64,000 nucleotides of DNA from DASWJZ01 sp963805325. GTDB taxonomy: Bacteria; Pseudomonadota; Alphaproteobacteria; Rhizobiales; Afifellaceae. Under the pieces are notes generated by a model that saw nothing but the letters and a program-made list of their open reading frames with translations, did not search any database and was not told the DNA's origin. Below are positions 8,111 to 17,445 of this stretch, piece after piece. The position numbers and the translations under genes are program-made. Positions within the stretch are counted from its first letter, which is position 1; every line of letters starts with the position of its first letter. Location of the stretch: contig CAWDTS010000004.1 in the NCBI GenBank assembly GCA_963805325.1, forward strand, positions 372,001 to 436,000, written 5' to 3'.

Positions 8111-9696
8111 TCGAACGCGCAATGGCGATGGCATCGAGCGTCGCGACGCCGCCGGCGGCCGTGCCAATGCCCGCGACGCGCACGGCGGCGATCTCCGTCG
8201 AGACCGTGGGAATGACCAAGCGCTTCGGCAGCTTCACGGCGCTGGAGGATGTCTCGATCAAGGTGCGCGCCGGGACCTTTCACGCGCTTCTCGGCGAGAA
8301 CGGCGCGGGCAAGTCGACACTCGTCAAATGCATGATGGGTTTCTACACGCCGACCGACGGTGCTGTGCTCGTCGACGATCGCGAGCTGGCGATCTCCAAT
8401 CCGCGCGATGCGCACGAGCACGGCCTCGGCATGGTCTATCAGCACTTCACGCTGATCCCGTCGCTGACGGCGGCGGAGAATTTGGTGCTGTCGCGCAGCC
8501 ACGTGCCGGCGGTGATCGACTGGCGGCGCGAGAAGAAGGCGCTCGAGGCCTTCCTCGACACGATGCCGTTCCGCATCCCGCTCGACCGCCCGATCTCGGA
8601 GCTTGCCGCCGGGCAGAAGCAGAAGCTTGAGATCCTGAAGCAGATTTATCTGAAGAGCCGCTTTCTGATCCTCGACGAGCCGACGTCGGTGTTGACGCCG
8701 GGCGAGGCGGAAGAAGTGCTCGGCCTCTTGAAGGCGATGGCCGATCGCGGCGAGATCACCGTCTTCATGATCACCCACAAGTTCCGTGAGGTGGAGGCCT
8801 TTGCCGAGGATGTCAGCGTGCTTCGCCGCGGCAGGCTCGCCGGCGCCGGCAAGGCGGCGGCGCTTTCGCGCGATGACATGGCGGCGATGATGATCGGCTC
8901 GCGCACAGTGGCGCAGGTCACGTCGCGCGAAGGTGTGGCGAAAGACGACGTGCGGGTGCTCGAAGTCCGCAGCCTGCAGGCCAAGAATCAGTCCGGCATG
9001 AAGGCGATCTCGATCGACGACCTCGTCGTCCGCAGCCGTGAGATCGTCGGCATCGCGGGCGTGTCGGGCAACGGGCAGAAGGAGTTTGCCGAAGTGCTCG
9101 CCGGCCAGCGGCCGGCGGAATTGGGCGAAGTGTCGATCGACGGCGTCCCCTACAACGCGACGCGCGCCGAAACGCAGTCGCATCATGTTCGCTTCATTCC
9201 CGAAGAGCCGCTCAAGAACGCCTGCGCGCCGCGCATGGCGGTGTCGGAGAACCTCGCGTTCCGGACGTTCGATCTGAACGGTGGCGAAAAGCCGTCCTTC
9301 TGGCTGAAGATGAAGGCAATCCGCGCCAACGCGCGAACGCTCATCCAGCGGTTCCAGGTGAAGACCGCGTCGTCGGAATCGCCGATCGCGACCTTGTCGG
9401 GCGGCAACGTGCAGCGTGCGGTGCTGGCGCGCGAGCTGACCGGCGACGTCGAGCTTCTCGTCGTTGCAAATCCCTGTTTCGGCCTCGACTTCTCGGCCGT
9501 CGCGGAAATCCGCTCGCGCATCGTCGCGGCGCGGAACGGCGGCGCCGCCGTCCTTCTGATCAGCGAGGATCTTGACGAGATCCTGGAGCTCTCCGACCGC
9601 ATCCTGGTGATGTCGGAGGGCAGAATCGTCTACGAGACGCCCGGCGAGCGCGCCGATGTCGGGGAAATCGGACGCCACATGGCGGGGCACCATTGA
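8107..9696 (+). CDS. ABC transporter ATPase with two nucleotide-binding domains
   Basis: The 529-residue protein has two ABC domains in the arrangement of sugar/nucleoside importers. Domain 1 has Walker A GENGAGKST at residues 63-71, signature LAAGQKQKLE and Walker B FLILDEPTS. Domain 2 has a degenerate Walker A (GVSGNGQKEF), signature LSGGNVQRAVLAREL and a Walker B LLVVANPCFGLDF in which Asp-Glu is replaced, so only one site is probably catalytic. The GTG start overlaps the biuH stop (GTGA), and its own stop overlaps the next ATG. It energises the two permeases upstream. Confidence 0.9.
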   Translation: MIERAMAMASSVATPPAAVPMPATRTAAISVETVGMTKRFGSFTALEDVSIKVRAGTFHALLGENGAGKSTLVKCMMGFYTPTDGAVLVDDRELAISNPRDAHEHGLGMVYQHFTLIPSLTAAENLVLSRSHVPAVIDWRREKKALEAFLDTMPFRIPLDRPISELAAGQKQKLEILKQIYLKSRFLILDEPTSVLTPGEAEEVLGLLKAMADRGEITVFMITHKFREVEAFAEDVSVLRRGRLAGAGKAAALSRDDMAAMMIGSRTVAQVTSREGVAKDDVRVLEVRSLQAKNQSGMKAISIDDLVVRSREIVGIAGVSGNGQKEFAEVLAGQRPAELGEVSIDGVPYNATRAETQSHHVRFIPEEPLKNACAPRMAVSENLAFRTFDLNGGEKPSFWLKMKAIRANARTLIQRFQVKTASSESPIATLSGGNVQRAVLARELTGDVELLVVANPCFGLDFSAVAEIRSRIVAARNGGAAVLLISEDLDEILELSDRILVMSEGRIVYETPGERADVGEIGRHMAGHH

Positions 9697-10361
9697 TGTC
9701 AGAGATCGCCGCCGAGCCGTTCCCCTATCGCTTCGACCGCAAGACGACGGCGCTGATCGTCATCGACATGCAGCGCGACTTCATCGAGCCGGGAGGCTTC
9801 GGCGCGAGCCTCGGCAACAATGTCGGTCTCTTGCAGGCGATCGTGCCGACGGTCGGGCGATTGATCGAAGGCTTCCGCGCCGCGGGTGTCCCGGTGATCC
9901 ACACCAAGGAATGCCACCGCGCGGACCTTTCCGATTGTCCGCCGGCGAAGCGCGAGCGCGGCGCGCCGACGCTCAGGATCGGCGATCCCGGCCCGATGGG
10001 CCGCGTGCTGATCGCCGGCGAGCCGGGCGCCGACATCATCAAGGAGCTCGCGCCAGTGAACGGCGAGACGGTGATCGAGAAGCCGGGGAAGGGGAGCTTC
10101 TATCACACGCCGCTCGCCGACGTTCTTGCCAGGCTCGGCACGAAGAGCCTGGTCTTCGCGGGCGTCACGACCGAGGTCTGCGTGCAGACGACGATGCGCG
10201 AGGCGAACGACCGCGGCTTCGAGTGCCTGCTCGCCGAGGACGCGACGGAGAGCTATTTTCCGGAGTTCAAGGCGGCGACGCTCGCGATGATCCGTGCGCA
10301 GGGCGGGATCGTCGGGTGGACGGCCACGACGGACCAGGTCGTCGAGGCGCTCCGTGGCTGA
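9696..10361 (+). CDS. Isochorismatase-fold amidase (triuret hydrolase candidate)
   Basis: The 221-residue paralogue of the biuret-hydrolase-like enzyme has the same triad: Asp in LIVIDMQRDF near residue 24, Lys in VIEKPGKGSF near 131, and Cys in GVTTEVCVQTTMREANDRG near 164. It differs around the substrate pocket and lacks the second protein's long N-terminal arm. Triuret-degrading organisms encode a second enzyme of this fold next to biuret hydrolase, so triuret hydrolase is a sensible candidate; a different ureide cannot be excluded. The ATG overlaps the ATPase stop (TGATG), and the stop overlaps the cupin start by 8 bases. Confidence 0.8.
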   Translation: MSEIAAEPFPYRFDRKTTALIVIDMQRDFIEPGGFGASLGNNVGLLQAIVPTVGRLIEGFRAAGVPVIHTKECHRADLSDCPPAKRERGAPTLRIGDPGPMGRVLIAGEPGADIIKELAPVNGETVIEKPGKGSFYHTPLADVLARLGTKSLVFAGVTTEVCVQTTMREANDRGFECLLAEDATESYFPEFKAATLAMIRAQGGIVGWTATTDQVVEALRG

Positions 10362-10737
10362 CGCGAAATCAGTGTCGAAGCTGCTCAACGGCGGCTGGCG
10401 CGACCTGCCGTTCGCGCCGTTTCGCGCCGGGGTCGAGATGTGCACGCTGGTCGAGGGCGGGGCAGAGGAGGCGAGCGTCGCTGTGCTCCGCTACCGGCCG
10501 GGCGCATCGGTGCCGATGCACCTTCATCATGGCCTTGAGACCGTGGTCGTGCTCGAGGGCTCGCAGAGCGACGAGCGCGGCTGCTATCGCTCGGGCGATG
10601 TCGTGTTCAACCCGGCTGGCACGACGCATTCGGTCTGGTCGGAGGACGGATGCGTGGTCCTGATTCAATGGGAACGGCCGGTCGAGATTTTCGAAGAAGA
10701 AGATAAGGGAAGCGGAACGTCGGATGACGGTGATTGA
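10354..10737 (+). CDS. Cupin-domain protein
   Basis: The 127-residue single cupin resembles the ChrR-type cupin domain. The metal-binding motif is seen as GASVPMHLHHGLETVVVLEG near residues 49-68 and a second motif with GTTHSVWSE near 90. Such proteins bind a metal and may sense or transform small molecules; no specific reaction can be assigned. The GTG at 10354 overlaps the preceding stop, and the 3' end overlaps the allophanate hydrolase start by 14 bases, so it is part of the operon. Confidence 0.8.
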   Translation: MADAKSVSKLLNGGWRDLPFAPFRAGVEMCTLVEGGAEEASVAVLRYRPGASVPMHLHHGLETVVVLEGSQSDERGCYRSGDVVFNPAGTTHSVWSEDGCVVLIQWERPVEIFEEEDKGSGTSDDGD

Positions 10738-12547
10738 AAGCCTGCCCTTCACGATTTCTCATCTGCATGCCGCGTATCGCGGCGGCGTCTCTCCTGCGGC
10801 GGTCGCGGCGGAAGTCCTGAGGCGGATCGCGCTCGCCGACGATCCGGGGATCTTCATCTCCATCGCCTCCGGGGAAATGCTGAAGGCGGAGGCGGATGCG
10901 CTCGGCGCATTCGATCCGGAGGCAAAGCCGCTCTTCGGCGTGCCGGTCGCCGTGAAGGACAACATCGACGTTGCCGGCCTGCCCACGACGGCGGCGTGCC
11001 CGGACTATTCCTACATGCCCGAGCGAGGATGCGGAGGCGGTGGCGCGGCTGCGCGCGGCAGGGGCGCTGATCGTCGGCAAGACCAATCTCGACCAGTTCG
11101 CGACCGGGCTCGTCGGCGTGCGCACGCCCTATCCGGTGCCGAAGAACGCCTGCGACGCGGCGCTCGTGCCGGGCGGATCGAGTTCCGGCTCGGCGGTCGC
11201 CGTGGCGCGCGGGCTTGTCGCGGCGGCGCTCGGCACGGACACGGCCGGCTCCGGCCGCGTGCCGGCGGCGCTCAACAACATCGTCGGCCTGAAGCCGAGC
11301 GTCGGCCTCGTCTCCAATCGGGGCGTCGTGCCCGCCTGCCGCACGCTCGACTGCGTGTCCGTGATGGCGCTGAGCGTGGAGGATTCGTGGAGCGTGCTTT
11401 CCGCAATCGCGCACTACGACGCGGCGGACCCCTTCTCGCGCCCGTTGCCGACGCCGGTCTATCAGCCGCGGCCGCCATCCTTCCGCGTCGGCGTGCCGGC
11501 GGAAGAGGATCGCATCTTCGGCGACGCCGACGGCGGAGCGCGGCTTTGCCGAGGCGCTGGACCATCTGAAGGCGCTCGGCGCGACGATCGTGCCCTTGCC
11601 CTTCGCCGATTTCTTCGCGGTGGCGGCGCTGCTTTATGAGGGCGCGTGGGTGGCGGAACGCTATGCGGCGATCCGCGAGATGATCGAGGATCGCCCCGAG
11701 AGCCTGCATCCGGTGACGCGCGGGATCATCGGCGGGGCAACGTCGCTTACCGCCGCGGCAGCCTTCGAAGGCATCTACAAGCTGAAGGGGCTGACGCGGA
11801 AGATCGAGCCGGTCCTGGCTTCCGTCGATCTTCTCTGCGTGCCCTCGATCCCGGCGCCGTGCACGCTGGCGGACGTCGAGGCCGATCCGATCGGCGCGAA
11901 CTCGCGCCTCGGCACCTATACGAACTTCGTCAACCTGCTCGATCTTGCCGCCATCGCCGTTCCCGCCGGATCGCGATCCGACGGGCTTCCGAACGGCGTG
12001 ACGTTGATCGGCCGTTGCGGGACGGACGGGCGCCTCGCAGGAATCGCGAGCGATCTTCATGCGGCGACAACAAAGACGCTTGGCGCGACCGGCTGGCGGC
12101 ATGAATGCGGGCCGTCTCCAGGGGACCGTCGCGGCGAGCGGCATCGAGATCGTCGTCGTCGGCGCGCACCTCTCCGGCATGCCGCTCAACGGTCAGCTCA
12201 CCGCACTCGGCGGGGTCTTCTCGCGCGTCGTGCGGACGGCACCGGATTATCGCCTCTATGCGCTCGAGACGAGTCCTCCGAAGCCCGGACTTCACCGATG
12301 CCGGCCGGGGGAGGGAAACGCCATCGAGGCGGAGGTGTGGACGCTTTCGCCGGAAGGGTTCGGCCGCTTCGTCGCCGACGTTCCGTCGCCGCTCTCGATC
12401 GGCACGCTCAAGCTCGATGACGGAAGCTCGGTCAAAGGCTTTCTGATCGAAGCCGAGGCGGTTCGCGCTGCGCCGGATATCTCGAAGTTCGGCGGTTGGC
12501 GCGCCTACCTGGAGAGCGCGTCGGTGCGCTCGGCCGCGCTCGCCTGA
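10724..12547 (+). pseudogene. atzF: Allophanate hydrolase, interrupted by three +1 frameshifts
   Basis: The reading frame is conserved end to end but needs three single-base removals: in CCC at 11018-11020, GG at 11532-11533 and GG at 12098-12099. Corrected, it gives about 607 residues: an amidase-signature domain (VAVKDNIDVAGLPTTAACP, then VPGGSSSGSAVAVARG with the catalytic serines) and a C-terminal domain (IEIVVVGAHLSGMPLN) typical of AtzF. Allophanate hydrolase yields ammonia and CO2 from allophanate, completing biuret breakdown. The uniform type of shift suggests sequencing error, but real inactivation is possible. Its last 43 bases overlap the convergent GntR gene. Confidence 0.82.
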
Positions 12548-13224
12548 TCCAATGCCGGCGCATTCCTCCGCGCCGGAGCCGCAACCACATCGTCGACCGC
12601 GTCGCGCACCACGACGATGTGGCGAAGCATCTCCGCCGCCGCAGTCTCCGCGTCGCCGCGCAGGATCGCGTCGATGACGCGGCCATGTTCCTCATGCGAC
12701 TTGATGAGGCGTCCGAGGCCTTCGAACTGCGCTTTGCGGAACGGGGCGACGCGCTGCCGGACGGACAGCGTCAGCTCGGCGAGGAAGCCGTTGTGCGCGC
12801 CCTTGTAGATGGCGTCGTGGAAGCGGTTGTTGTGCTCGGCATAATCGGAGATCGAGCCTGCTGAGGTCAGGCGCGCGCCTTCCGCCTGGACGTCCTCCAA
12901 TTCGCGCCGCTCCTGCGGCGTCATGAAGAGTGCGCAGCGGCGGGCGCAGAGCGCCTCAAGCTCACCCATGACGTTGAACATCTCGTCGAGCCGCTCCGCC
13001 GAGATGCGTGCGGCGACGGCGCCGCGATGCGGCCGCGCCTCGGCAAGGCCGATCGCCTCCAGTTGGCGGATCGCTTCGCGGATCGGCGTGCGCGACACGC
13101 CGAAGGCGGCCGCAAGCCGCACCTCGTCGAGCGGCTCACCCGGCTCGACGCGGCCGTGAACGATGTCGTCGGCCAGCGCCGCCGTGATCTTCTGCGTTCG
13201 GGTTTGGGTCTTCTTCACGGACAT
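12505..13224 (-). CDS. GntR-family (FCD) transcriptional regulator
   Basis: The 239-residue protein has an N-terminal winged helix (GEPLDEVRLAAAFGVSRTPIREAIRQLEAIGL, about residues 28-59) and a C-terminal FCD ligand-binding domain with metal-binding His/Asp positions (EHNNRFHDAIY, then SHEEHGRVIDAI). It lies convergently at the end of the ureide operon and overlaps the allophanate hydrolase gene, so it is the obvious candidate regulator of that operon. The ATG at 13224 places the winged helix at the usual position. Confidence 0.88.
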   Translation of the reverse strand: MSVKKTQTRTQKITAALADDIVHGRVEPGEPLDEVRLAAAFGVSRTPIREAIRQLEAIGLAEARPHRGAVAARISAERLDEMFNVMGELEALCARRCALFMTPQERRELEDVQAEGARLTSAGSISDYAEHNNRFHDAIYKGAHNGFLAELTLSVRQRVAPFRKAQFEGLGRLIKSHEEHGRVIDAILRGDAETAAAEMLRHIVVVRDAVDDVVAAPARRNAPALDQASAAERTDALSR

Positions 13225-13463
13225 TTGCCCGGCATTCCTGTCATGACGCCAGCGTGCCGTATCGCGAGCCTGCTGTCACGACAAAGGGTTAATAGCCGCA
13301 CCGTTCCTGGGGGAATTGCCGTCTCCGGCTCTCGGGGACGAACCGCGAGGCATGCGTCGTTCGGTGTGCTGCGTTGCAGCATCCGGGTTTGTGCGCTGCA
13401 CATAGCGCCTTAATCTCCGAGGGATAGTGGGGGCGTAACGGCTCAAACCCTTTGGAGAGCTCC

Positions 13464-13916
13464 ATGTGGCCCTACACGAGCGAAGAAGCTGAATCCTGGT
13501 CGGTCCCCCGCGGCGAGCTCGCATCGCGCGTGCTTGCGATGCCGGCCGACACCAACCCCTCCGGCGACGTCTTCGGCGGCTGGATCATGTCGCTGATGGA
13601 TTCGTCCGGCGCCATGGCCGCGGCAAGTCATGCAAGCTGTCGGGTCGTGACCGTAGCCGTCACCGACATGTCCTTTCATCAGCCAGTCAAAGTCGGCGAT
13701 ACGGTCTGCTGCTATGCGGCGCTCGTACGCGTCGGGCGCACCTCGCTCACCTACCATATCGAAGTCTGGGTGCTTCGCGCCGGCCACGGCATGCGCACCA
13801 AGGTGACGGAGGCGGAGTTCACATTCGTCTGCGTCGACGAAACCGGCGAGCCGCGCCTGCTGCCGGCCGGCCGGCCGGAGCAGCCGGAGACGGCGTCACT
13901 CTCAGGTTTTGTTTGA
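13464..13916 (+). CDS. Acyl-CoA thioesterase (YciA-like hotdog fold)
   Basis: The 150-residue single hotdog domain has the signature PADTNPSGDVFGGWIMSLMD (about residues 26-45), where the Asn-Pro and Asp residues form the active site, and VGDTVCCYA in the second strand region. The family hydrolyses acyl-CoAs in the cytosol. I chose the ATG at 13464 because GGAG lies six bases upstream; a TTG at 13452 is unlikely. It is transcribed alone, facing kduI. Confidence 0.87.
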   Translation: MWPYTSEEAESWSVPRGELASRVLAMPADTNPSGDVFGGWIMSLMDSSGAMAAASHASCRVVTVAVTDMSFHQPVKVGDTVCCYAALVRVGRTSLTYHIEVWVLRAGHGMRTKVTEAEFTFVCVDETGEPRLLPAGRPEQPETASLSGFV

Positions 13917-13967
13917 TCTCGGCCGCCGTGTCGGCGGCGGCGATGAGTGGCTGCGGCATGGAATGCG

Positions 13968-14808
13968 CTACCGAAGCGTTTCCATCGCGACCATGTCCAT
14001 GTCGCCGAAATCCTGGTTGTCGCCGCCCATCGCCCAGATGAACGAATAGGCGCTGGTGCCGGCGCCGGAGTGGATCGACCAGCCTGCTGAGATCACCGCC
14101 TGCTCGTTGGCGACGACGAGGTGGCGCGTCTCCTGCGGCTCGCCCATGAAATGGAAGACGCGCGCCGAAGGCTGCAGCGAGAAATAGAGATATACCTCCG
14201 AGCGCCGATCGTGCGTGTGGCACGGCATGGTGTTCCAGACGCTGCCGGACTCGAGCTGTGTCAGCCCCATCACGAGCTGGCAGGAGCGGCAGATGTCGGG
14301 GTGGATATACTGGTTGATGGTGCGGACGTTCGCCTTTGCCGGGTCCCCGAGCGCCACCTTCTTCGCCTCCGCCGCGGCAATCTTCCGCGTTGCGTGACGC
14401 GCGTGCGCCGGCAGGCTGATGAAGTAGAATTTTGCGGGATCGCCGGGGTCGCTGCTTCGGAACGAAACCGCGGTCGTGCCCATGGCGACGTAAAGGCAGT
14501 CGCGCGGCGCAATCGTGTAGGTGACCCCATCGGTGTCGATCACGCCTTCGCCGCCGATATTGATGATCCCCATCTCGCGCCGCGCGAGGAATGGGTCGGA
14601 GCCGATCGGTTTCGACGAGGCAAGCGCCAGAGCTTCTTCCAGGGGAACGGCGCCGCCCACGACCGTGCGGTCAAAATGGCTGTAGGTCATCGCCACGCGG
14701 CCGGGCGAGAACAGATCGTCGATCAGGAAATTCTGCGCGCAACCCGTCCGTGTCGAGCTGTCGTGCCTCGGTCGGGCCGCAGGCCTGTCGGACTGCGATC
14801 GCGCTCAT
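13968..14808 (-). pseudogene. kduI: 5-dehydro-4-deoxy-D-glucuronate isomerase, one +1 frameshift
   Basis: Removing one G in GG at 14726-14727 gives a protein of about 279 residues, the normal KduI length. It includes LIDDLFSPGRVAMTYSHFDR near the N-terminus and the zinc-site region NTMPCHTHDRRSEVYLYF. KduI isomerises 4-deoxy-L-threo-5-hexosulose uronate in pectin/uronate breakdown. The true start is the ATG at 14806-14808, which overlaps the stop of the upstream GntR gene (ATGA). Without the correction only the frame from 14696 down is open, missing about 37 N-terminal residues. No kduD is visible nearby. Confidence 0.83.
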
Positions 14809-15629
14809 CTGAGCAGCTCTTCATCGAGTTCGATATCGTGGATGAAGTATTCGGGCCGCATGTCGCGGAATTCGGCGATCTCGGAGCGGAGCTTGTTCAG
14901 GTGCCCCTCCATGCGGGCGACGGCGACCTCCGCGTCGCCGGTCTCGATGGCGTCGAGGATCGCGATGTGTTCCGCGATCACCCGCTCCATGCGGCCCTCT
15001 TGCGGAAGCGTCAGGCGCCGGTAACGGTCGACGTGCACCTTCACGTGCTGCACGAGGTCCCAGATGCCGCGATAGCGGCCAGCGGCTGCGATCTGGGCAT
15101 GAAAGTCCTCGTCCGCGGCGTGAAAAGCCTCACGGTCGCCGTCAGCCGCCGTCTCCTGCTGGCGCTGGATGGCGGCGCGCAGCCCGGTGAGCTGGCTCGC
15201 CGTCGCGAAGCGCGTCGCAGCGCGCACTGTCACGCCTTCGAGCGCGCGCCTGACCACAAGCGCCTCCGGCAGCGCTGAGAGTGGAATGCGCGCGACGTAG
15301 GTTCCGGATTTCGGCGCGACCTCGATCAGCCGCTCCTCCGCAAGCCGCAGCACGGCCTCGCGTACCGGCGTGCGGCTCACGCCATGCTCCTTGGCGATCT
15401 CCTTCTCGACGATCGGCGTGCCCGGGACGAGCCGCATCGACACGATGTCCTGCCGCAGCCGCTGGCGGATGATGTCGGCGCGCGTGTTTCCCGATCCGTT
15501 GGCGTGCGCAAAGACGGCCGGACGTGCGTTCGGCGCGCGCCGCCTGCGTGCGTGCGGTTCTTCCTTCGGCGTTTGCCGGGAAGGGCCTTCGGTCATGCGG
15601 CGGGCTCTCCGGACTGCGGACTTTGTCAT
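14805..15629 (-). CDS. GntR-family (FCD) transcriptional regulator
   Basis: The protein of up to 274 residues has a basic N-terminal tail, a winged helix at about residues 50-115 (PIVEKEIAKEHGVSRTPVRE) and an FCD domain. It is co-transcribed with kduI (4-base overlap) and divergent from the TRAP operon. It is therefore the likely regulator of uronate-type uptake and isomerisation, and a candidate operator sits at 15751-15765. A Met at residue 12 (15596) is an alternative start. Confidence 0.87.
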   Translation of the reverse strand: MTKSAVRRARRMTEGPSRQTPKEEPHARRRRAPNARPAVFAHANGSGNTRADIIRQRLRQDIVSMRLVPGTPIVEKEIAKEHGVSRTPVREAVLRLAEERLIEVAPKSGTYVARIPLSALPEALVVRRALEGVTVRAATRFATASQLTGLRAAIQRQQETAADGDREAFHAADEDFHAQIAAAGRYRGIWDLVQHVKVHVDRYRRLTLPQEGRMERVIAEHIAILDAIETGDAEVAVARMEGHLNKLRSEIAEFRDMRPEYFIHDIELDEELLR

Positions 15630-15750
15630 GGCCTAAGCGCGGTGAGCGCGGAGGAAAAGCGCCTTGCGGTAGATTGCTTTCTCCCGACGCTCGCCGCCTT
15701 GCGTTCCTTCATGCATTCGCGCGGCCGTTCTTGTTGATCGTTTCTGATAT

Positions 15751-15765
15751 ACTAGATATATTAGT
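15751..15765. promoter_or_regulatory. Candidate GntR operator
   Basis: ACTA-N7-TAGT forms an inverted repeat inside an AT-rich island (about 15744-15768) in otherwise GC-rich DNA, 79 bases before the TRAP binding-protein gene and 122 bases before the GntR gene. FCD-type GntR proteins bind short AT-rich palindromes of this kind. No binding data are implied. Confidence 0.4.
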
Positions 15766-15843
15766 TGAGTCAAAGACGACCGGGCGCTCATTTGGCTGTG
15801 CCACGGGACCGGGAATCCGGCGCGACTAACCGGGAGGAAAGCC

Positions 15844-16827
15844 ATGAATTTCAGGAGATTAGTAATCGCCTCGACGATTGCTTTCGGCGCGGCCTTGGCC
15901 GGGTTCGGGGGCGCGATGGCCGACACTTACAAGTGGGCGCACGTCTACGAGACCAATTCGGCCTACCACAAATGGGCGACGTGGGCGGCCGACCAGATCC
16001 GGGAAAAGACCGACGGCCGGGTCGACATCCAGGTCTTCCCCGCCTCCTCGCTCGGCAAGGAGTCCGACATCAACGAGGGTCTCACGATCGGCTCGGTGGA
16101 CATCATCTACACCGGCCCGAGTTTCGCGGAGCGCGACTACGGCCCGATCGCCATCTCCGACTATCCGTTCATGCTGAAGAACTACGACCACTGGAAGGCG
16201 TATCGCGACAGCGATCTCTTCAAGGAGCTGTCGGAAGGCTACAAGGAAGCGACCGGCCACACGGTGATGGCGATCACCTGGTACGGCTACCGGCACGTCA
16301 CGTCGAACTTCCCGATCACCAAGCCTGAAGACATGAAGGGCCTCAAGATCCGCGTTCCGGACTCCCCGGTCATGGTGATGTTCCCGAACGCCGTCGGCGC
16401 CAATCCGACGCCAATGGCCTTCTCCGAGGTCTATCTCGCCTTGCAGCAGGGCGTGGTGGACGCGGAGGAGAACCCGCTTCCGACCATCAAGTTCAAGAAA
16501 TTCTACGAGGTGCAGAAGGACATCAACCTCACCGGCCACATCGGCAACTCGCTCATCATCATCGTGTCGAACACCGCGATGGCCCGCATGGGCGACGACG
16601 CCGCGATCGTGGAGACGGTGATGAAGGAAGCGGCGGCGCAGTGCGCGGACGAGATCCATCAGTCCGAGACGGACCTGATCCAGTGGTTCCGCGACCAGGG
16701 CATCCAGGTGAACGAAGTCGACAAGGCCGCGTTCCAGGCAGCCGTGATGCCGGTGGTGACCGACGAATCGAAGGTCCCCTACACCAAGGAGATGTACGAG
16801 CGGATGCAGGCGCTCGCGCCCAACTAG
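15844..16827 (+). CDS. dctP: TRAP transporter substrate-binding protein
   Basis: The 327-residue periplasmic protein of the DctP family has a Sec signal peptide ending near AMADTYKW (residue 27). It also has the family features VFPASSLGKESDINEG, IRVPDSPVMVMFPNAVGANPTPM with the carboxylate-binding Arg, and FSEVYLALQQGVVDAEENP. It delivers an organic or sugar acid to the membrane subunits encoded next. The kduI/GntR neighbours suggest a uronate. A GGGAGGA site precedes the ATG. Confidence 0.92.
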   Translation: MNFRRLVIASTIAFGAALAGFGGAMADTYKWAHVYETNSAYHKWATWAADQIREKTDGRVDIQVFPASSLGKESDINEGLTIGSVDIIYTGPSFAERDYGPIAISDYPFMLKNYDHWKAYRDSDLFKELSEGYKEATGHTVMAITWYGYRHVTSNFPITKPEDMKGLKIRVPDSPVMVMFPNAVGANPTPMAFSEVYLALQQGVVDAEENPLPTIKFKKFYEVQKDINLTGHIGNSLIIIVSNTAMARMGDDAAIVETVMKEAAAQCADEIHQSETDLIQWFRDQGIQVNEVDKAAFQAAVMPVVTDESKVPYTKEMYERMQALAPN

Positions 16828-16858
16828 ACCGGGACGATTTCGGCATCGGCGGCGAGCC

Positions 16859-17428
16859 ATGGCACAGGGGGGCGGTAGCGACGGGCGCGACGAGAGCGCG
16901 CCCGTCGCGATTCATCTCGAAGACAAGCAGGTGTCGATCTCCGACATCGGCTGGATCGATGCGCCGGGCATCCTCGTCTTCTGGGTGCTCGCCATCGTCG
17001 TCTTTTTGCAGTTCTTCACGCGCTATGTGCTGAACAATTCACTGGCCTGGACCGAGGAGGTAGCGCGCTATCTCCTCATCCTCGTCTGTTTTCTCGGCTC
17101 GGTCAGCGTCGTGCGTCGTGGCACGCACATCATGCTTGAATTCGTGCTGAGGGCAGTGCCGCCGCTCTACGGCAAGGTACTGGCCGTCATCGCCGAGTTC
17201 ATAACGTTCGGCTTCTTCGGCACGCTCACCTGGATCGGAATCACGCTGACCCAGAAGACGCGGCAGCAGATGATCTCGCTGCCGGTCCCGAAGGCCTGGA
17301 TCTACAGCATCTGCGTAGCTTCCCTCGCGGTCATGACGGTCTATTCGGCGCTCCGGCTCTGGCGAAAGATCCGGGCGAAGCCGGAAGAGATCGCGGCCGA
17401 GTTCGACCGACATCTAACGATGGACTGA
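16859..17428 (+). CDS. dctQ: TRAP transporter small permease
   Basis: The 189-residue protein has four predicted membrane segments, starting near residues 42-60, and the DctQ motif NNSLAWTEEVARYLLILVCFLGS. It forms the small membrane subunit that links the binding protein to DctM. It starts 31 bases after dctP and ends 17 bases before dctM. Confidence 0.9.
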   Translation: MAQGGGSDGRDESAPVAIHLEDKQVSISDIGWIDAPGILVFWVLAIVVFLQFFTRYVLNNSLAWTEEVARYLLILVCFLGSVSVVRRGTHIMLEFVLRAVPPLYGKVLAVIAEFITFGFFGTLTWIGITLTQKTRQQMISLPVPKAWIYSICVASLAVMTVYSALRLWRKIRAKPEEIAAEFDRHLTMD

Positions 17429-17445
17429 AGCCCGAGGCGTCCTGA

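Noticed and set aside
7367..9693. Minus-strand open frames of 266 and 557 codons opposite biuH and the ABC ATPase
   Set aside because: They are exact antisense shadows of strongly conserved genes and show no recognisable protein features.
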